Source of the DNA: T3Sed10-241 sp036796255
GTDB lineage: Bacteria; Bacteroidota; Bacteroidia; Flavobacteriales_D; Cryomorphaceae
DNA: 8,230 nt
Assembly: GCA_036796255.1 (NCBI GenBank)
Contig: DAIRDH010000106.1
Span: 1 to 8,230 of the forward strand
Direction of reading: 5' to 3'
Shown: positions 1 to 6,325 of the stretch, in pieces
Layout of the letters: each line of letters starts with the position of its first letter
How positions within the stretch are numbered: the stretch's first letter is position 1
Made by a program: the position numbers and the translations under genes
The notes under the pieces: model-generated
What the model was told of the DNA's origin: nothing
The model's input: the letters and a program-made list of their open reading frames with translations, nothing else
Database searches by the model: none

Positions 1-1112
1 AGGCTTGTGAGCGAGAGCACTTCTCCCTTGCGGATGTAGCGAAAGATGAAGTTGGCCGCAATCAGTTTTTTGTTGATCAGCGTGTCGACCCCAATGCTTT
101 GCGAAAGGTGGATGTAGTCAATGTTTTCCACCAGGGCGATGGTCTTTTTCACCCCATGGTTTTTGGCCACAAGGCTGGTGATGATGTTGGTCTCGCTGTT
201 GGCCGTCACCGCGATGAAGGCATCCATTTCCGAGAGGTTTTCATCTTCCAGTATGTCGAGATTTCGGCCATCTGCATTGATGATGAGGGTATCTTCCAGC
301 TTCTCAGCAAGCTCCATACAGCGCTCCTTGTTGGGCTCTACCAGCTTTACGCGGTACTTCTTGCTGAGCAATTGCGCAGCGTGAAAGCCCACCGCGCTTC
401 CGCCGATGATCATCAGGTTTTTGATCTCTATGCGCTCTTTGCCGAAGGCCAGCATTACCTGCTCCAGTCCTTCGGGATTGGCCACGAAATACGCGTGGTC
501 ATTGGCAAAAAACAAGGTGTCTTTTCGCGGAATGATGGTCTCATTGTTGCGCAGTATGGCCACAGGAATAAAATTGCCTTCCGGGTTCATGTGTGCACAT
601 TCTGCGATGGTTTTGCCGGTTACTTTGCTTTCGTTTTCCACCTTGATCCCGATCAGCGAGAGCTTGCCCTTGTCGAAATCGATAAAGTCGGTAAGGGCCG
701 ATTCGCGGCAGAGGCGCTTGATTTCTCGCGCGGCAAGTGAGGCAGGCGATATCAGCTCATCAATCCCTATGCTCGCAAGGTTGAGCTTGTCGCGGTTTAC
801 CAGAAACTCCGTATTCGAAATGCGCGCCACCGTTTTTTTCGCGCCGAGGTGCTTGGCGATGATGCAGGTTGTAAGGTTGGCATCCTCACTGTTGGTCACC
901 CCGATTACCAGGTCGGCCTTTTGCACATTCGCCTGTTCTAGAGAGGTGTAGGAGGTTGAACTTCCGTTGATGGTTTGTACGTCGAGGTGGTTGGCGATAA
1001 AGCTGAGCTTGTCAGCATCGGTGTCGATCACGATGATATCGTGTCCCTCTATGGTGAGCAGCTTGGCCAAATGAAAACCCACTTCACCAGCTCCTGCAAT
1101 GATAATCCTCAT
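1..1112 (-). CDS. trkA: Trk-type K+ uptake regulator TrkA, C-terminal end missing
   Basis: TrkA is the cytoplasmic, NAD(H)-binding regulatory subunit that gates the TrkH/TrkG potassium channel. I translated this frame by hand: 370 codons from the ATG at 1112 with no stop, running off the left edge. It starts MRIIIAGAGEVGFHLAKLL, with the Rossmann motif GAGEVG at residues 7-12 and the acidic residue ending beta-2 at D30 (VIDTD). A second RCK domain follows, with the variant motif GGSAVG at residues 237-242 and acidic E259 (KLVEP). The order RCK_N, RCK_C, RCK_N is the duplicated TrkA layout. Family members are about 450 residues, so roughly 80 residues, mainly the last RCK_C domain, lie off the window. 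The start is placed by the glycine motif beginning seven residues in and by a promoter-like octamer 24 nt upstream. trkH often lies beside trkA, but it would be outside this window. Duplication of the RCK unit separates it from single-domain KtrA-type proteins. Confidence 0.95.
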   Translation of the reverse strand, partial: MRIIIAGAGEVGFHLAKLLTIEGHDIIVIDTDADKLSFIANHLDVQTINGSSTSYTSLEQANVQKADLVIGVTNSEDANLTTCIIAKHLGAKKTVARISNTEFLVNRDKLNLASIGIDELISPASLAAREIKRLCRESALTDFIDFDKGKLSLIGIKVENESKVTGKTIAECAHMNPEGNFIPVAILRNNETIIPRKDTLFFANDHAYFVANPEGLEQVMLAFGKERIEIKNLMIIGGSAVGFHAAQLLSKKYRVKLVEPNKERCMELAEKLEDTLIINADGRNLDILEDENLSEMDAFIAVTANSETNIITSLVAKNHGVKKTIALVENIDYIHLSQSIGVDTLINKKLIAANFIFRYIRKGEVLSLTS

Positions 1113-1136
1113 GGGATTGTTTTCAAATTTATCGGG

Positions 1137-1144
1137 CAAATATA
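1137..1144 (-). promoter_or_regulatory. Bacteroidota -7 promoter element for trkA
   Basis: The minus strand reads TATATTTG, an exact match to the Bacteroidota -7 consensus TAnnTTTG, ending 24 nt before the trkA ATG. I found no well-spaced -33 TTTG; the nearest TTG lies about 14 nt upstream, closer than usual. The call rests on the octamer and its position in a 103-bp divergent intergenic region. Confidence 0.55.
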
Positions 1145-1159
1145 GGGAGAACTGTAAGC

Positions 1160-1194
1160 AATGCATAGCATTTAACCATTATCTGCATTTGCAG
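1160..1194. promoter_or_regulatory. two small dyads in the trkA/alkD divergent region
   Basis: Two short inverted repeats sit between the two divergent promoter-like octamers: AATGC-ATA-GCATT at 1160-1172 and CTGCA-TT-TGCAG at 1183-1194. Their place between back-to-back promoters would suit operators, but 5-bp arms arise easily by chance. No regulator is suggested by the sequence. Confidence 0.2.
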
Positions 1195-1203
1195 TCAAGG
1201 CCC

Positions 1204-1211
1204 TATTTTTG
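1204..1211 (+). promoter_or_regulatory. -7 promoter-like element directly before the alkD-type gene
   Basis: TATTTTTG matches TAnnTTTG and ends only 4 nt before the ATG at 1216. If it is used, transcription would begin at or next to the start codon, giving a leaderless or nearly leaderless message. A TTTG lies 12 nt upstream (1188-1191), closer than the usual -33 spacing. The alternative is that the octamer is a chance T-run and the true promoter lies elsewhere. Confidence 0.35.
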
Positions 1212-1215
1212 TAGT

Positions 1216-1911
1216 ATGCACATCGTGGATTGTTCAGATTTATCGCCGGCCGAAAGCAGGCATGCAGCGCAGATAGCGGCAGCACTGCATGCACTCGCCG
1301 ATCCCTTCAAGGCCGAAGGCATGCGCACATACATGAAAGATCACTTTGAATACCTCGGAGTGACTTCACCCGACCGCAGGGCCGCCATCCGTCCATTTTT
1401 GCAAATTCCGCCGGGAGTTGACCTCGAAAAGCTAGCCGCATGCCTTTACCAGCAGGAGTACCGCGAGCTGCACTACGCTGCGCTCGAGTTGCTGGAGCGC
1501 GATGCCAAGAAAGCCCCCGAGCAGCGCATCCAACTCTACGAGCAGCTTATGGAGCAGAGCCAATGGTGGGACAGCATTGACTGGATTGCTTCCAAATTGC
1601 TCGGCACACACTTCCGCCGCTTTCCGCACCTCATTCCACAATACCACGCACAGTGGATGGACTCGGACGATATATGGCTGCAGCGCTGCTGCCTGCTCTT
1701 TCAGCTGCATTACAAAACGGCCCTCGACGAGGAATTGCTCCTGCGCACCATTGAGGCACTGCGCTTTTCAAACGAATTCTTTATCCAAAAAGCCATCGGC
1801 TGGATATTGCGGCAATACGCCCGCAGCAATCCCGACTGGGTGCGCGAACTTACAGCATGCATTGATCTGAAGCCGCTGAGCAGGAGGGAGGCTTTGAAGC
1901 ATTTGAAGTAG
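1216..1911 (+). CDS. alkD: AlkD-type DNA alkylation repair glycosylase
   Basis: This 231-residue protein belongs to the HEAT-like-repeat DNA glycosylases that excise positively charged alkylated bases such as N7-methylguanine and N3-methyladenine. It is helical throughout, and family-typical stretches include MRTYMKDHFEYLGV (residues 36-49) and QSQWWDSIDWIASKLLG (114-130). From memory, the key residues of Bacillus cereus AlkD are W109, D113, R148 and W187. The equivalents here are W118, D122, R157 and W196, with identical spacings of 4, 35 and 39, which argues for an active enzyme and not the AlkD2-like relatives that lack these residues. The start at 1216 gives the usual N-terminal helix. 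The frame stays open upstream to 1099, but that would run through the divergent promoter region and add 39 residues that do not look like the family. It is transcribed divergently from trkA and convergently with the barrel gene. Confidence 0.93.
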   Translation: MHIVDCSDLSPAESRHAAQIAAALHALADPFKAEGMRTYMKDHFEYLGVTSPDRRAAIRPFLQIPPGVDLEKLAACLYQQEYRELHYAALELLERDAKKAPEQRIQLYEQLMEQSQWWDSIDWIASKLLGTHFRRFPHLIPQYHAQWMDSDDIWLQRCCLLFQLHYKTALDEELLLRTIEALRFSNEFFIQKAIGWILRQYARSNPDWVRELTACIDLKPLSRREALKHLK

Positions 1912-1912
1912 T

Positions 1913-1929
1913 CAGAGCGCTGTTTTTTT
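1913..1929 (+). terminator. possible weak intrinsic terminator after alkD
   Basis: Just after the alkD TAG there is CAG-AGCG-CTG (1913-1922) followed at once by seven Ts (1923-1929). The T-run and position fit a Rho-independent terminator, but the stem is only three pairs, or the self-complementary AGCGCT, which is weak for the class. Confidence 0.3.
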
Positions 1930-1964
1930 ATTTGTAACAGACCCTTGTATGAAAGGAAAAGCAA

Positions 1965-2566
1965 TCACCTCAAAACTTTGTAATTCAAACCAATGGAGAA
2001 TCCAGTATTTGCAAGGCCAAATTCCAGCCATTGTGGGCCCCCAGATTCGTAAGATGTGAGGTTATTGAAGCGGTGACCTTCAATCAATAGAGTGAGGTGT
2101 TTGGAAATGGACTTTTCTATTCCCAATATTAAGTTGAATCCAAAATTCAATTCGCGATCGAGGTACATGGAGCTCATCTCTTCTCTAGAATTTTGTCTGC
2201 CTATCAGATAATCCGCATACAGCCCTCCCGCTACATAGAAAACTTTCGTGTCATATCTATAATTGATTGGAATCGTGAGGTTTCGAAAAACAACCGTCGA
2301 TATATACCGATCTATAAATTTGGCTCCTTTGGTCATCATGTATACCCCTGATTCCAATGATGATTTCGAGTTTCCAAACCTTCGAACTATTTGAAGTCCT
2401 CCACTCGCTGCAAAAATTGCATGGTCGCTCCTAATAACATCACGACTGTGAAAACTAAAATTTTCGATCCCAATTTGTATTTGTAATTGTTGAAAACAAC
2501 AATGGTATCTTGTCCCTGAAGGCTGATCGAAGAGATGACCAATATCAAAAAAACGAGCTTTCTCAT
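1965..2566 (-). pseudogene. small outer-membrane beta-barrel protein gene, interrupted by an apparent one-base frameshift
   Basis: The ATG at 2566 opens a clear signal peptide, MRKLVFLILVISSISLQGQ, followed by DTIVVFNNYKYKLGSK. That frame then drifts into unrelated sequence and stops near 2387. The neighbouring frame carries the rest, from about FSFHSRDVIRSDHAIF to the TGA at 1965. It reads like a small beta-barrel: alternating strands, glycine turns (YVAGGLYADYL) and a final strand FSIGLNYKVLR. Upstream of the switch, the barrel frame encodes cysteine- and histidine-rich sequence with no signal peptide. The switch falls at AAAATTTT (2457-2464). One extra A there would join the halves as GSKNFSFHSRD and give a 200-residue protein. 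Whether this is decay or a base-calling error cannot be told here. I know no specific function; the family is a generic outer-membrane beta-barrel. The gene is AT-richer than its neighbours (37% GC in 2281-2340), so it may be an accessory gene. Confidence 0.72.
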
Positions 2567-2814
2567 GTTGTTTTCGGATTGATTGTAGCATTGGCGCACA
2601 CTCACTTAGAAACAAATAATTTTGGGAATTATTGCCTGCTTCGCACTTGATCCGCAGCATCTAGCGTCGGTGAGAACGCTCCTGCCTGCCCACGTAGTAA
2701 TGGCCATCAATGCGGCAGGCGGGCGTCGATATTTGCAATGCTGCGTTTCGCCAAGCTGCTTTCAAGGGCATGGCCGCGTTATTGAAGGTTTGAAAAGCAT
2801 TGCCTTAAACAAAC
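2567..2814. other. intergenic stretch without a gene
   Basis: Between the barrel gene's ATG and the pdhC terminator I see no convincing coding sequence on either strand. Open frames here lack family-like composition or merely extend antisense into pdhC. The stretch contains the GC-rich hairpin at 2676-2726 and no clear TAnnTTTG element for the barrel gene. Confidence 0.6.
2676..2726. repeat. GC-rich imperfect inverted repeat (bulged hairpin)
   Basis: The left arm ACGCtCCtGCCTGCC (2676-2690) pairs with GGCAGGCGGGCGT (2714-2726). This gives 13 pairs, interrupted only by two single bulged Ts, around a 23-nt loop. The loop holds the palindrome ATGGCCAT (2700-2707). There is no T-run on either side, so it does not look like a terminator. 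The form suits a dispersed intergenic (REP-like) repeat or a structured RNA element, but only one copy is visible here. Confidence 0.5.
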
Positions 2815-2848
2815 AAAAAGGGCTGTCCGAATTCGGACAGCCCTTTTT
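2815..2848 (-). terminator. strong bidirectional intrinsic terminator after pdhC
   Basis: This is a perfect 34-bp palindrome: AAAAAGGGCTGTCCGAA followed by its exact reverse complement. It gives a long GC-rich stem with an A-run on one side and a T-run on the other, so it can terminate on both strands. It begins 21 nt past the pdhC stop codon and closes the minus-strand run. Confidence 0.93.
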
Positions 2849-2869
2849 AAACTTCAATTGTTCAGTTGA

Positions 2870-4171
2870 TCAACCCGCAATCATCAGAACAGGATTCTCC
2901 ATGTACTTCTTAAAGGTTTGCAGGAAGGCTGAGCCCACGGCGCCATCCACCACGCGGTGGTCGCAAGAGAGGGTTACTTTCATGGTGTGTCCCACCACGA
3001 TTTGGCCATTTTTCACCACTGGCTTTTCTACAATGGTACCCACCGCCATGATGCAGGCATCGGGCGGGTTGATGATGGCGGTGAATTCTTCAATGCCAAA
3101 CATACCCAGGTTGGAAATGGTGAAGGTGTTGCCTTCCCAGTCGCTGGGTTGTAGTTTTTTGTTGCGCGCTTTGTCGGCGTAGTCTTTTACCTCGGCGTTG
3201 ATTTGCAGCAGCGATTTGCTGTCCGCAAAACGGACTACCGGCACGAGCAGACCTTCATCCACAGCCACAGCCACGCCAATGTGCACGTGCGCATTGTAGC
3301 GAATCTTATCACCGAGCCATGCAGCATTCACCTTGGGGTGCTTGCGAAGCGCTGCTGCTGCCGATTTTATCACGAGGTCGTTGAAGCTCACCTTTTCGGG
3401 AGCGAGGGCTTTGTTGATCGACTCGCGCTGCTTCATGGCGTGGCCCATGTCGATTTCCATGGTGAGGTAGAAGTGCGGCGCCGTAAACTTGCTCTCGGCG
3501 AGTCGCTTGGCGATCACTTTGCGCATTTGCGATACATTCTCCTCGGTGTAGCTTTCCTGACCTGCAGGAGCGCCGCCAGTGCTTGCCTTGCTGGCTGAGG
3601 GCGTAAAGCTTTCGATGTCGCGCATCACGATGCGTCCGCCATCGCCGCTGCCATCTACCTGTCCGAGGTCTATGCCTTTGTCTTCGGCCATTTTGCGGGC
3701 CAGTGGTGAGGCTTTGATGCGGCCATCGCTGCTTGTGGCACCATTCTTTGGCTTGCTTGCTGTGCTTTCTTCAGCTTTTGCGGAAGCTTTAGGGGCCTCT
3801 TCTTTTGCTTCGGCTTTTTCAGCTTTTGGCGCTTCTTTCTTTTCCTCTTTGGCTGGTGCTTCCTCTTCCTTCTCTTCTTTGGCGGCGCCATTTTCAGCGC
3901 CTTCGCTGTCGAGCAAGTCCTGAATGTCTTCACCCTTCTTGCCAAGTATGGCCAGGATAGAATCTACAGGAGCGGTATCGCCTTTCTCAACACCGATGTG
4001 CAAGAGCACACCGTCCTGAAATGACTCAAACTCCATGGTGGCCTTGTCGGTTTCAATTTCTGCGAGGAGGTCGCCGGCTTTCACTTCATCGCCAACTTTC
4101 TTGTGCCATTCTGCAACCACACCTTCTTCCATGGTGTCGCTGAGCTTGGGCATTTTTACTATTTCAGCCAT
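2870..4171 (-). CDS. pdhC: pyruvate dehydrogenase E2, dihydrolipoamide acetyltransferase
   Basis: The 433-residue E2 core of the pyruvate dehydrogenase complex takes the acetyl group from E1 on its lipoyl arm and passes it to CoA. One N-terminal lipoyl domain (about 1-77) carries the attachment lysine K43 in ETDKA. A highly charged linker rich in Ala, Glu and Lys follows (about 92-148). The peripheral-subunit-binding domain is at about 151-187 (IKASPLARKMAEDKGIDL). The catalytic domain (about 210-433) has the active-site motif DHRVVDG at 404-410, with H405 and D409. The overall form is that of mitochondrial and alphaproteobacterial PDH E2. A branched-chain E2 is less likely because of the C-terminal sequence and the adjacent E1 alpha. 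The single lipoyl domain makes it shorter than many bacterial E2s, which carry two or three. It starts 9 nt after pdhA stops, with AGCAAGG just before the ATG, so the two are surely co-transcribed. A strong terminator follows. Confidence 0.96.
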   Translation of the reverse strand: MAEIVKMPKLSDTMEEGVVAEWHKKVGDEVKAGDLLAEIETDKATMEFESFQDGVLLHIGVEKGDTAPVDSILAILGKKGEDIQDLLDSEGAENGAAKEEKEEEAPAKEEKKEAPKAEKAEAKEEAPKASAKAEESTASKPKNGATSSDGRIKASPLARKMAEDKGIDLGQVDGSGDGGRIVMRDIESFTPSASKASTGGAPAGQESYTEENVSQMRKVIAKRLAESKFTAPHFYLTMEIDMGHAMKQRESINKALAPEKVSFNDLVIKSAAAALRKHPKVNAAWLGDKIRYNAHVHIGVAVAVDEGLLVPVVRFADSKSLLQINAEVKDYADKARNKKLQPSDWEGNTFTISNLGMFGIEEFTAIINPPDACIMAVGTIVEKPVVKNGQIVVGHTMKVTLSCDHRVVDGAVGSAFLQTFKKYMENPVLMIAG

Positions 4172-4180
4172 TGCCTTGCT

Positions 4181-5239
4181 TTATTCTTTAACGTAAGGGT
4201 AATCAGTTTGGTAGTACACGTCTTCGTAGAGCTCGTGTGGTTCCGGATCGGGCGACTCTTCAGCGAAGGTCACGCACGCCTCCACTTCGGTCTTGATCTT
4301 TTCATCAATGGCTTCAAATTGCTTTGCGGTAAGCCACTTGTTTTCTTCAATCACTTTGCGGGTGATGGTGATGGGGTCTTGCTCCTTGTAGCTCTCCACT
4401 TCTTCCTTGGTGCGGTACTTCTGCGGGTCGCTCATGGAGTGCCCTTTGTAGCGGTAGGTGCGCATTTCGAGCAGGTAGGGTCCTTCTCCATTGCGGGCAT
4501 GCTCAGCTGCTTTCGCAAAAGCGTGGTGCACATCCTCGCAGTCCATTCCGTTTACGGAAAGTGAAGGCATCTCGTAGCTCAGGCCGAGCTTGCTGAGGTC
4601 GTGTACGTTAGAGGTTCTTTTTACGGAAGTGCCCATCGCGTAATTGTTGTTTTCAATCACAAACACCACGGGGAGTTTCCACACCATGGCCATGTTGAAA
4701 GTCTCGTGAAGGGCTCCCTGACGCACGGCGCCATCGCCCATGAAGCAATACGTTACATGCTTCTCATCACGGTACTTGTCGGCAAAGGCAATACCGGCTC
4801 CAAGTGGAATCTGTCCACCCACGATGCCGTGCCCACCGAAAAGGTGGCGCTCTTTGTCAAACATGTGCATGGATCCGCCCTTCCCTTTAGATGTGCCGGT
4901 GGTCTTGCCATAGAGCTCAGCCATTACGCGCCTCGGGTCTGTGCCCAGGGCTATGGGATGAGCATGGTCGCGGTAAGCGGTGATCACGCGGTCTTCCTTG
5001 TCCATGGCCGAAACCATACCTGCGAGGATGGCTTCCTGACCTATGTAGAGGTGGCAGAAACCACCAAATTTTTGCTGGATATAAAGTTGGCCACACTTCT
5101 CTTCAAAGCGGCGCATGAGCAGCATGCTCTCGTACCATTTCAGGTATACTTCTTTGCTAAACTCTTTTTTGGCCCCGCTTGAAGCCTTACTCGAAGTCGA
5201 AGGTTTTGATTGTCTTGGTTTTGCAGTTCTTGTTGCCAT
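4181..5239 (-). CDS. pdhA: pyruvate dehydrogenase E1 component, alpha subunit
   Basis: E1 alpha binds thiamine diphosphate and, with E1 beta, decarboxylates pyruvate and reductively acetylates the E2 lipoyl arm. The 352-residue protein has the ThDP-binding motif from GDG (168-170) to NNNY (197-200). It also has the GFCHLYIGQEA segment (60-70) and the loop YRYKGHSMSDPQKYR (262-276), which contains the position of the serine phosphorylated in mitochondrial enzymes. No kinase is implied here. The first 25 residues are a Lys/Ser/Thr-rich extension that I do not expect in most relatives. I keep this ATG because a promoter-like octamer sits 22 nt upstream and no better start follows before the conserved region (KEVYLKWYE). 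It lies 62 nt after cdd and 9 nt before pdhC. The beta subunit gene is not in the window, unlike operons where alpha, beta and E2 are contiguous, so E1 beta must be encoded elsewhere. Confidence 0.96.
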   Translation of the reverse strand: MATRTAKPRQSKPSTSSKASSGAKKEFSKEVYLKWYESMLLMRRFEEKCGQLYIQQKFGGFCHLYIGQEAILAGMVSAMDKEDRVITAYRDHAHPIALGTDPRRVMAELYGKTTGTSKGKGGSMHMFDKERHLFGGHGIVGGQIPLGAGIAFADKYRDEKHVTYCFMGDGAVRQGALHETFNMAMVWKLPVVFVIENNNYAMGTSVKRTSNVHDLSKLGLSYEMPSLSVNGMDCEDVHHAFAKAAEHARNGEGPYLLEMRTYRYKGHSMSDPQKYRTKEEVESYKEQDPITITRKVIEENKWLTAKQFEAIDEKIKTEVEACVTFAEESPDPEPHELYEDVYYQTDYPYVKE

Positions 5240-5261
5240 GCCTGTGATTTACATTGGGGCA

Positions 5262-5269
5262 CAAATATA
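5262..5269 (-). promoter_or_regulatory. -7 promoter element for pdhA-pdhC
   Basis: The minus strand reads TATATTTG, an exact TAnnTTTG match, ending 22 nt before the pdhA ATG. It is part of the 12-mer TGTGTATATTTG (5262-5273), which also occurs upstream of porV. A TTTG lies 12 nt upstream of it, tighter than usual for a -33 box. This suggests pdhA-pdhC can be transcribed independently of cdd. Confidence 0.6.
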
Positions 5270-5301
5270 CACAGGACTTGTCAAACTAACACTTAGCTGG
5301 T

Positions 5302-5817
5302 TTAATACTTCGGGCCTTTGGCCAGCGCTTCGCTAAAGAAAACCAGCGGTAGCAAGGTATTGGCGCTGTCTACCACAATGACTTTGCCTTCGGGTGCACC
5401 TGTGATGATGCGAATCGGGGAGTCGAAAAGGCGCTCGTATTCCATGATCACCTGTCGGCATGCGCCGCAAGGCGTCACGCTCTCATCGGCAGAGGGCTCA
5501 ACTGTGGGAGCGCTTATATGGCTGGCCGCTATGGCCACAGCACGCATTGCGACTCCGGGGTACATGGATGATGCGGCAAAAATGGCCACACGCTCGGCGC
5601 ATAATCCGCTGGGGTAGGCGATGTTTTCCTGGTTGCTGCCGCGCACTATTTTGCCATTTTCCAGCGCTACGGCCGCGCCCACGCTGAAATTACTGTAGGG
5701 TGCATAGGCCGTTTTCATGGCGGCAAGCGCTTCTGCAAATAGCTCTGCATCCTCCGGTTCGAGGGAGGCGTGGTTCTCTGCTACGCGGTAATTTATTTGA
5801 ATGCTTTTGTTTTCCAT
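5302..5817 (-). CDS. cdd: cytidine deaminase
   Basis: Cytidine deaminase hydrolyses cytidine and deoxycytidine to uridine and deoxyuridine in pyrimidine salvage, using a catalytic zinc. All signature elements are present in the 171-residue protein. FSVGAA is at 44-49. NQENIAYPSGLCAERVA (62-78) supplies zinc ligand C73 and the proton-shuttling E75. PCGACRQ (116-122) supplies ligands C117 and C120. The three-cysteine zinc site is that of the small, usually tetrameric class, although those proteins are often about 130-140 residues. This one has about 20 extra N-terminal residues and a longer C-terminal end, as in Bacteroidota homologues I remember. It lies 51 nt downstream of ispF, across a perfect inverted repeat, and 62 nt upstream of pdhA. 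I see no clean TAnnTTTG before it; the nearest is TACTTTG, one base short, within the inverted repeat. Confidence 0.96.
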   Translation of the reverse strand: MENKSIQINYRVAENHASLEPEDAELFAEALAAMKTAYAPYSNFSVGAAVALENGKIVRGSNQENIAYPSGLCAERVAIFAASSMYPGVAMRAVAIAASHISAPTVEPSADESVTPCGACRQVIMEYERLFDSPIRIITGAPEGKVIVVDSANTLLPLVFFSEALAKGPKY

Positions 5818-5829
5818 AAAGCTAGATGC

Positions 5830-5853
5830 GGCGCAAAGTACGCAATTTGCGCC
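5830..5853. repeat. perfect 8-bp inverted repeat between ispF and cdd
   Basis: GGCGCAAA (5830-5837) and TTTGCGCC (5846-5853) are exact reverse complements around the 8-nt spacer GTACGCAA. The element begins 12 nt upstream of the cdd start codon and fills about half of the 51-bp gap to ispF. It lacks a T-run, so it is a poor terminator. It could be an operator, a 5'-leader hairpin or a processing site. Confidence 0.45.
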
Positions 5854-5868
5854 TTAATCCGGACGTGA

Positions 5869-6225
5869 TCATTTGCCGATCAGGCACACACAATAGGCGC
5901 TCACACCTTCCTCACGGCCTACATAGCCGAGCTTTTCGGTGGTTGTGGCTTTGATGGATACCGCTCCTTCGTCTACCTCAAGTATACTGGCGATGCATTG
6001 CTTCATGGCGGGTATGTGGGGATTTATCTTGGGCAGCTGAAGGCAAATGGTGGTATCCAGGTTCATGATGCGGTAGCCGCGGTCGAGAACCAGGGCGTAG
6101 GTATCACGCAGTAAAATCTTGCTGTCAGCGCCTTTGTACTTCTGGTCGGTATCGGGGAAGTGGTAACCAATGTCACGCAGGTTGGCCGCTCCGAGCAGGG
6201 CATCGCATATCACGTGTAGCAATAC
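5869..6225 (-). CDS. ispF: 2-C-methyl-D-erythritol 2,4-cyclodiphosphate synthase, N-terminal end lost in assembly gap
   Basis: IspF cyclises CDP-methylerythritol 2-phosphate to MEcPP, releasing CMP, in the non-mevalonate isoprenoid pathway. The 118 visible residues align closely with the family. The first residues, VLLHVICDALLGAANLRDIG, include H4, matching E. coli metal ligand H42, and are followed by FPDTD (23-27) and KGADSKILLRD (31-41). The substrate-binding ATTTEKLGYVGREEGV is at 93-108. By that alignment 38 or so N-terminal residues are missing, including the DxH metal-binding pair. The upstream end is cut by the run of Ns, not by a stop. The frame happens to continue through the Ns into porV, but that apparent fusion is not real. 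IspF is a cytoplasmic trimer and has no functional tie to PorV; the link is positional. Confidence 0.95.
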   Translation of the reverse strand, partial: VLLHVICDALLGAANLRDIGYHFPDTDQKYKGADSKILLRDTYALVLDRGYRIMNLDTTICLQLPKINPHIPAMKQCIASILEVDEGAVSIKATTTEKLGYVGREEGVSAYCVCLIGK

Positions 6226-6325
6226 NNNNNNNNNNNNNNNNNNNNNNNNNNNNNNNNNNNNNNNNNNNNNNNNNNNNNNNNNNNNNNNNNNNNNNNNNNN
6301 NNNNNNNNNNNNNNNNNNNNNNNNN
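6226..6325. other. assembly gap, exactly 100 Ns
   Basis: The run of exactly 100 Ns is a scaffold placeholder, not a measured distance. The N-terminal end of IspF (about 38 residues) and the C-terminal end of PorV (about 100-120 residues by family length) both have to fit here, so the true gap should be roughly 400-500 bp or more. Confidence 0.97.

Noticed and set aside
99..951. Long plus-strand open frames (213 and 181 codons) across the left end
   Set aside because: They lie antisense to trkA, whose minus-strand frame is continuous and clearly homologous to the family. They carry no recognisable domain.
2457..2464. Programmed -1 ribosomal frameshift at AAAATTTT in the barrel gene
   Set aside because: In the signal-peptide frame the codons are TCG AAA ATT TTA, which do not form the X XXY YYZ slippery pattern. 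I see no obvious stimulatory hairpin, and this gene type is not known to use recoding.
2622..3182. Plus-strand open frame of 186 codons spanning the intergenic region into pdhC
   Set aside because: Most of it is antisense to the conserved E2 catalytic domain, it crosses the strong palindromic terminator, and it shows no domain of its own.
3670..3945. Lys/Arg-rich minus-strand open frame of 91 codons
   Set aside because: It is the shifted frame of the Ala/Glu/Lys-rich E2 linker; codons rich in A and G read as lysine and arginine when shifted.
4601..5182. Plus-strand open frame of 193 codons
   Set aside because: It is antisense to pdhA, and the minus frame has all E1 alpha motifs.
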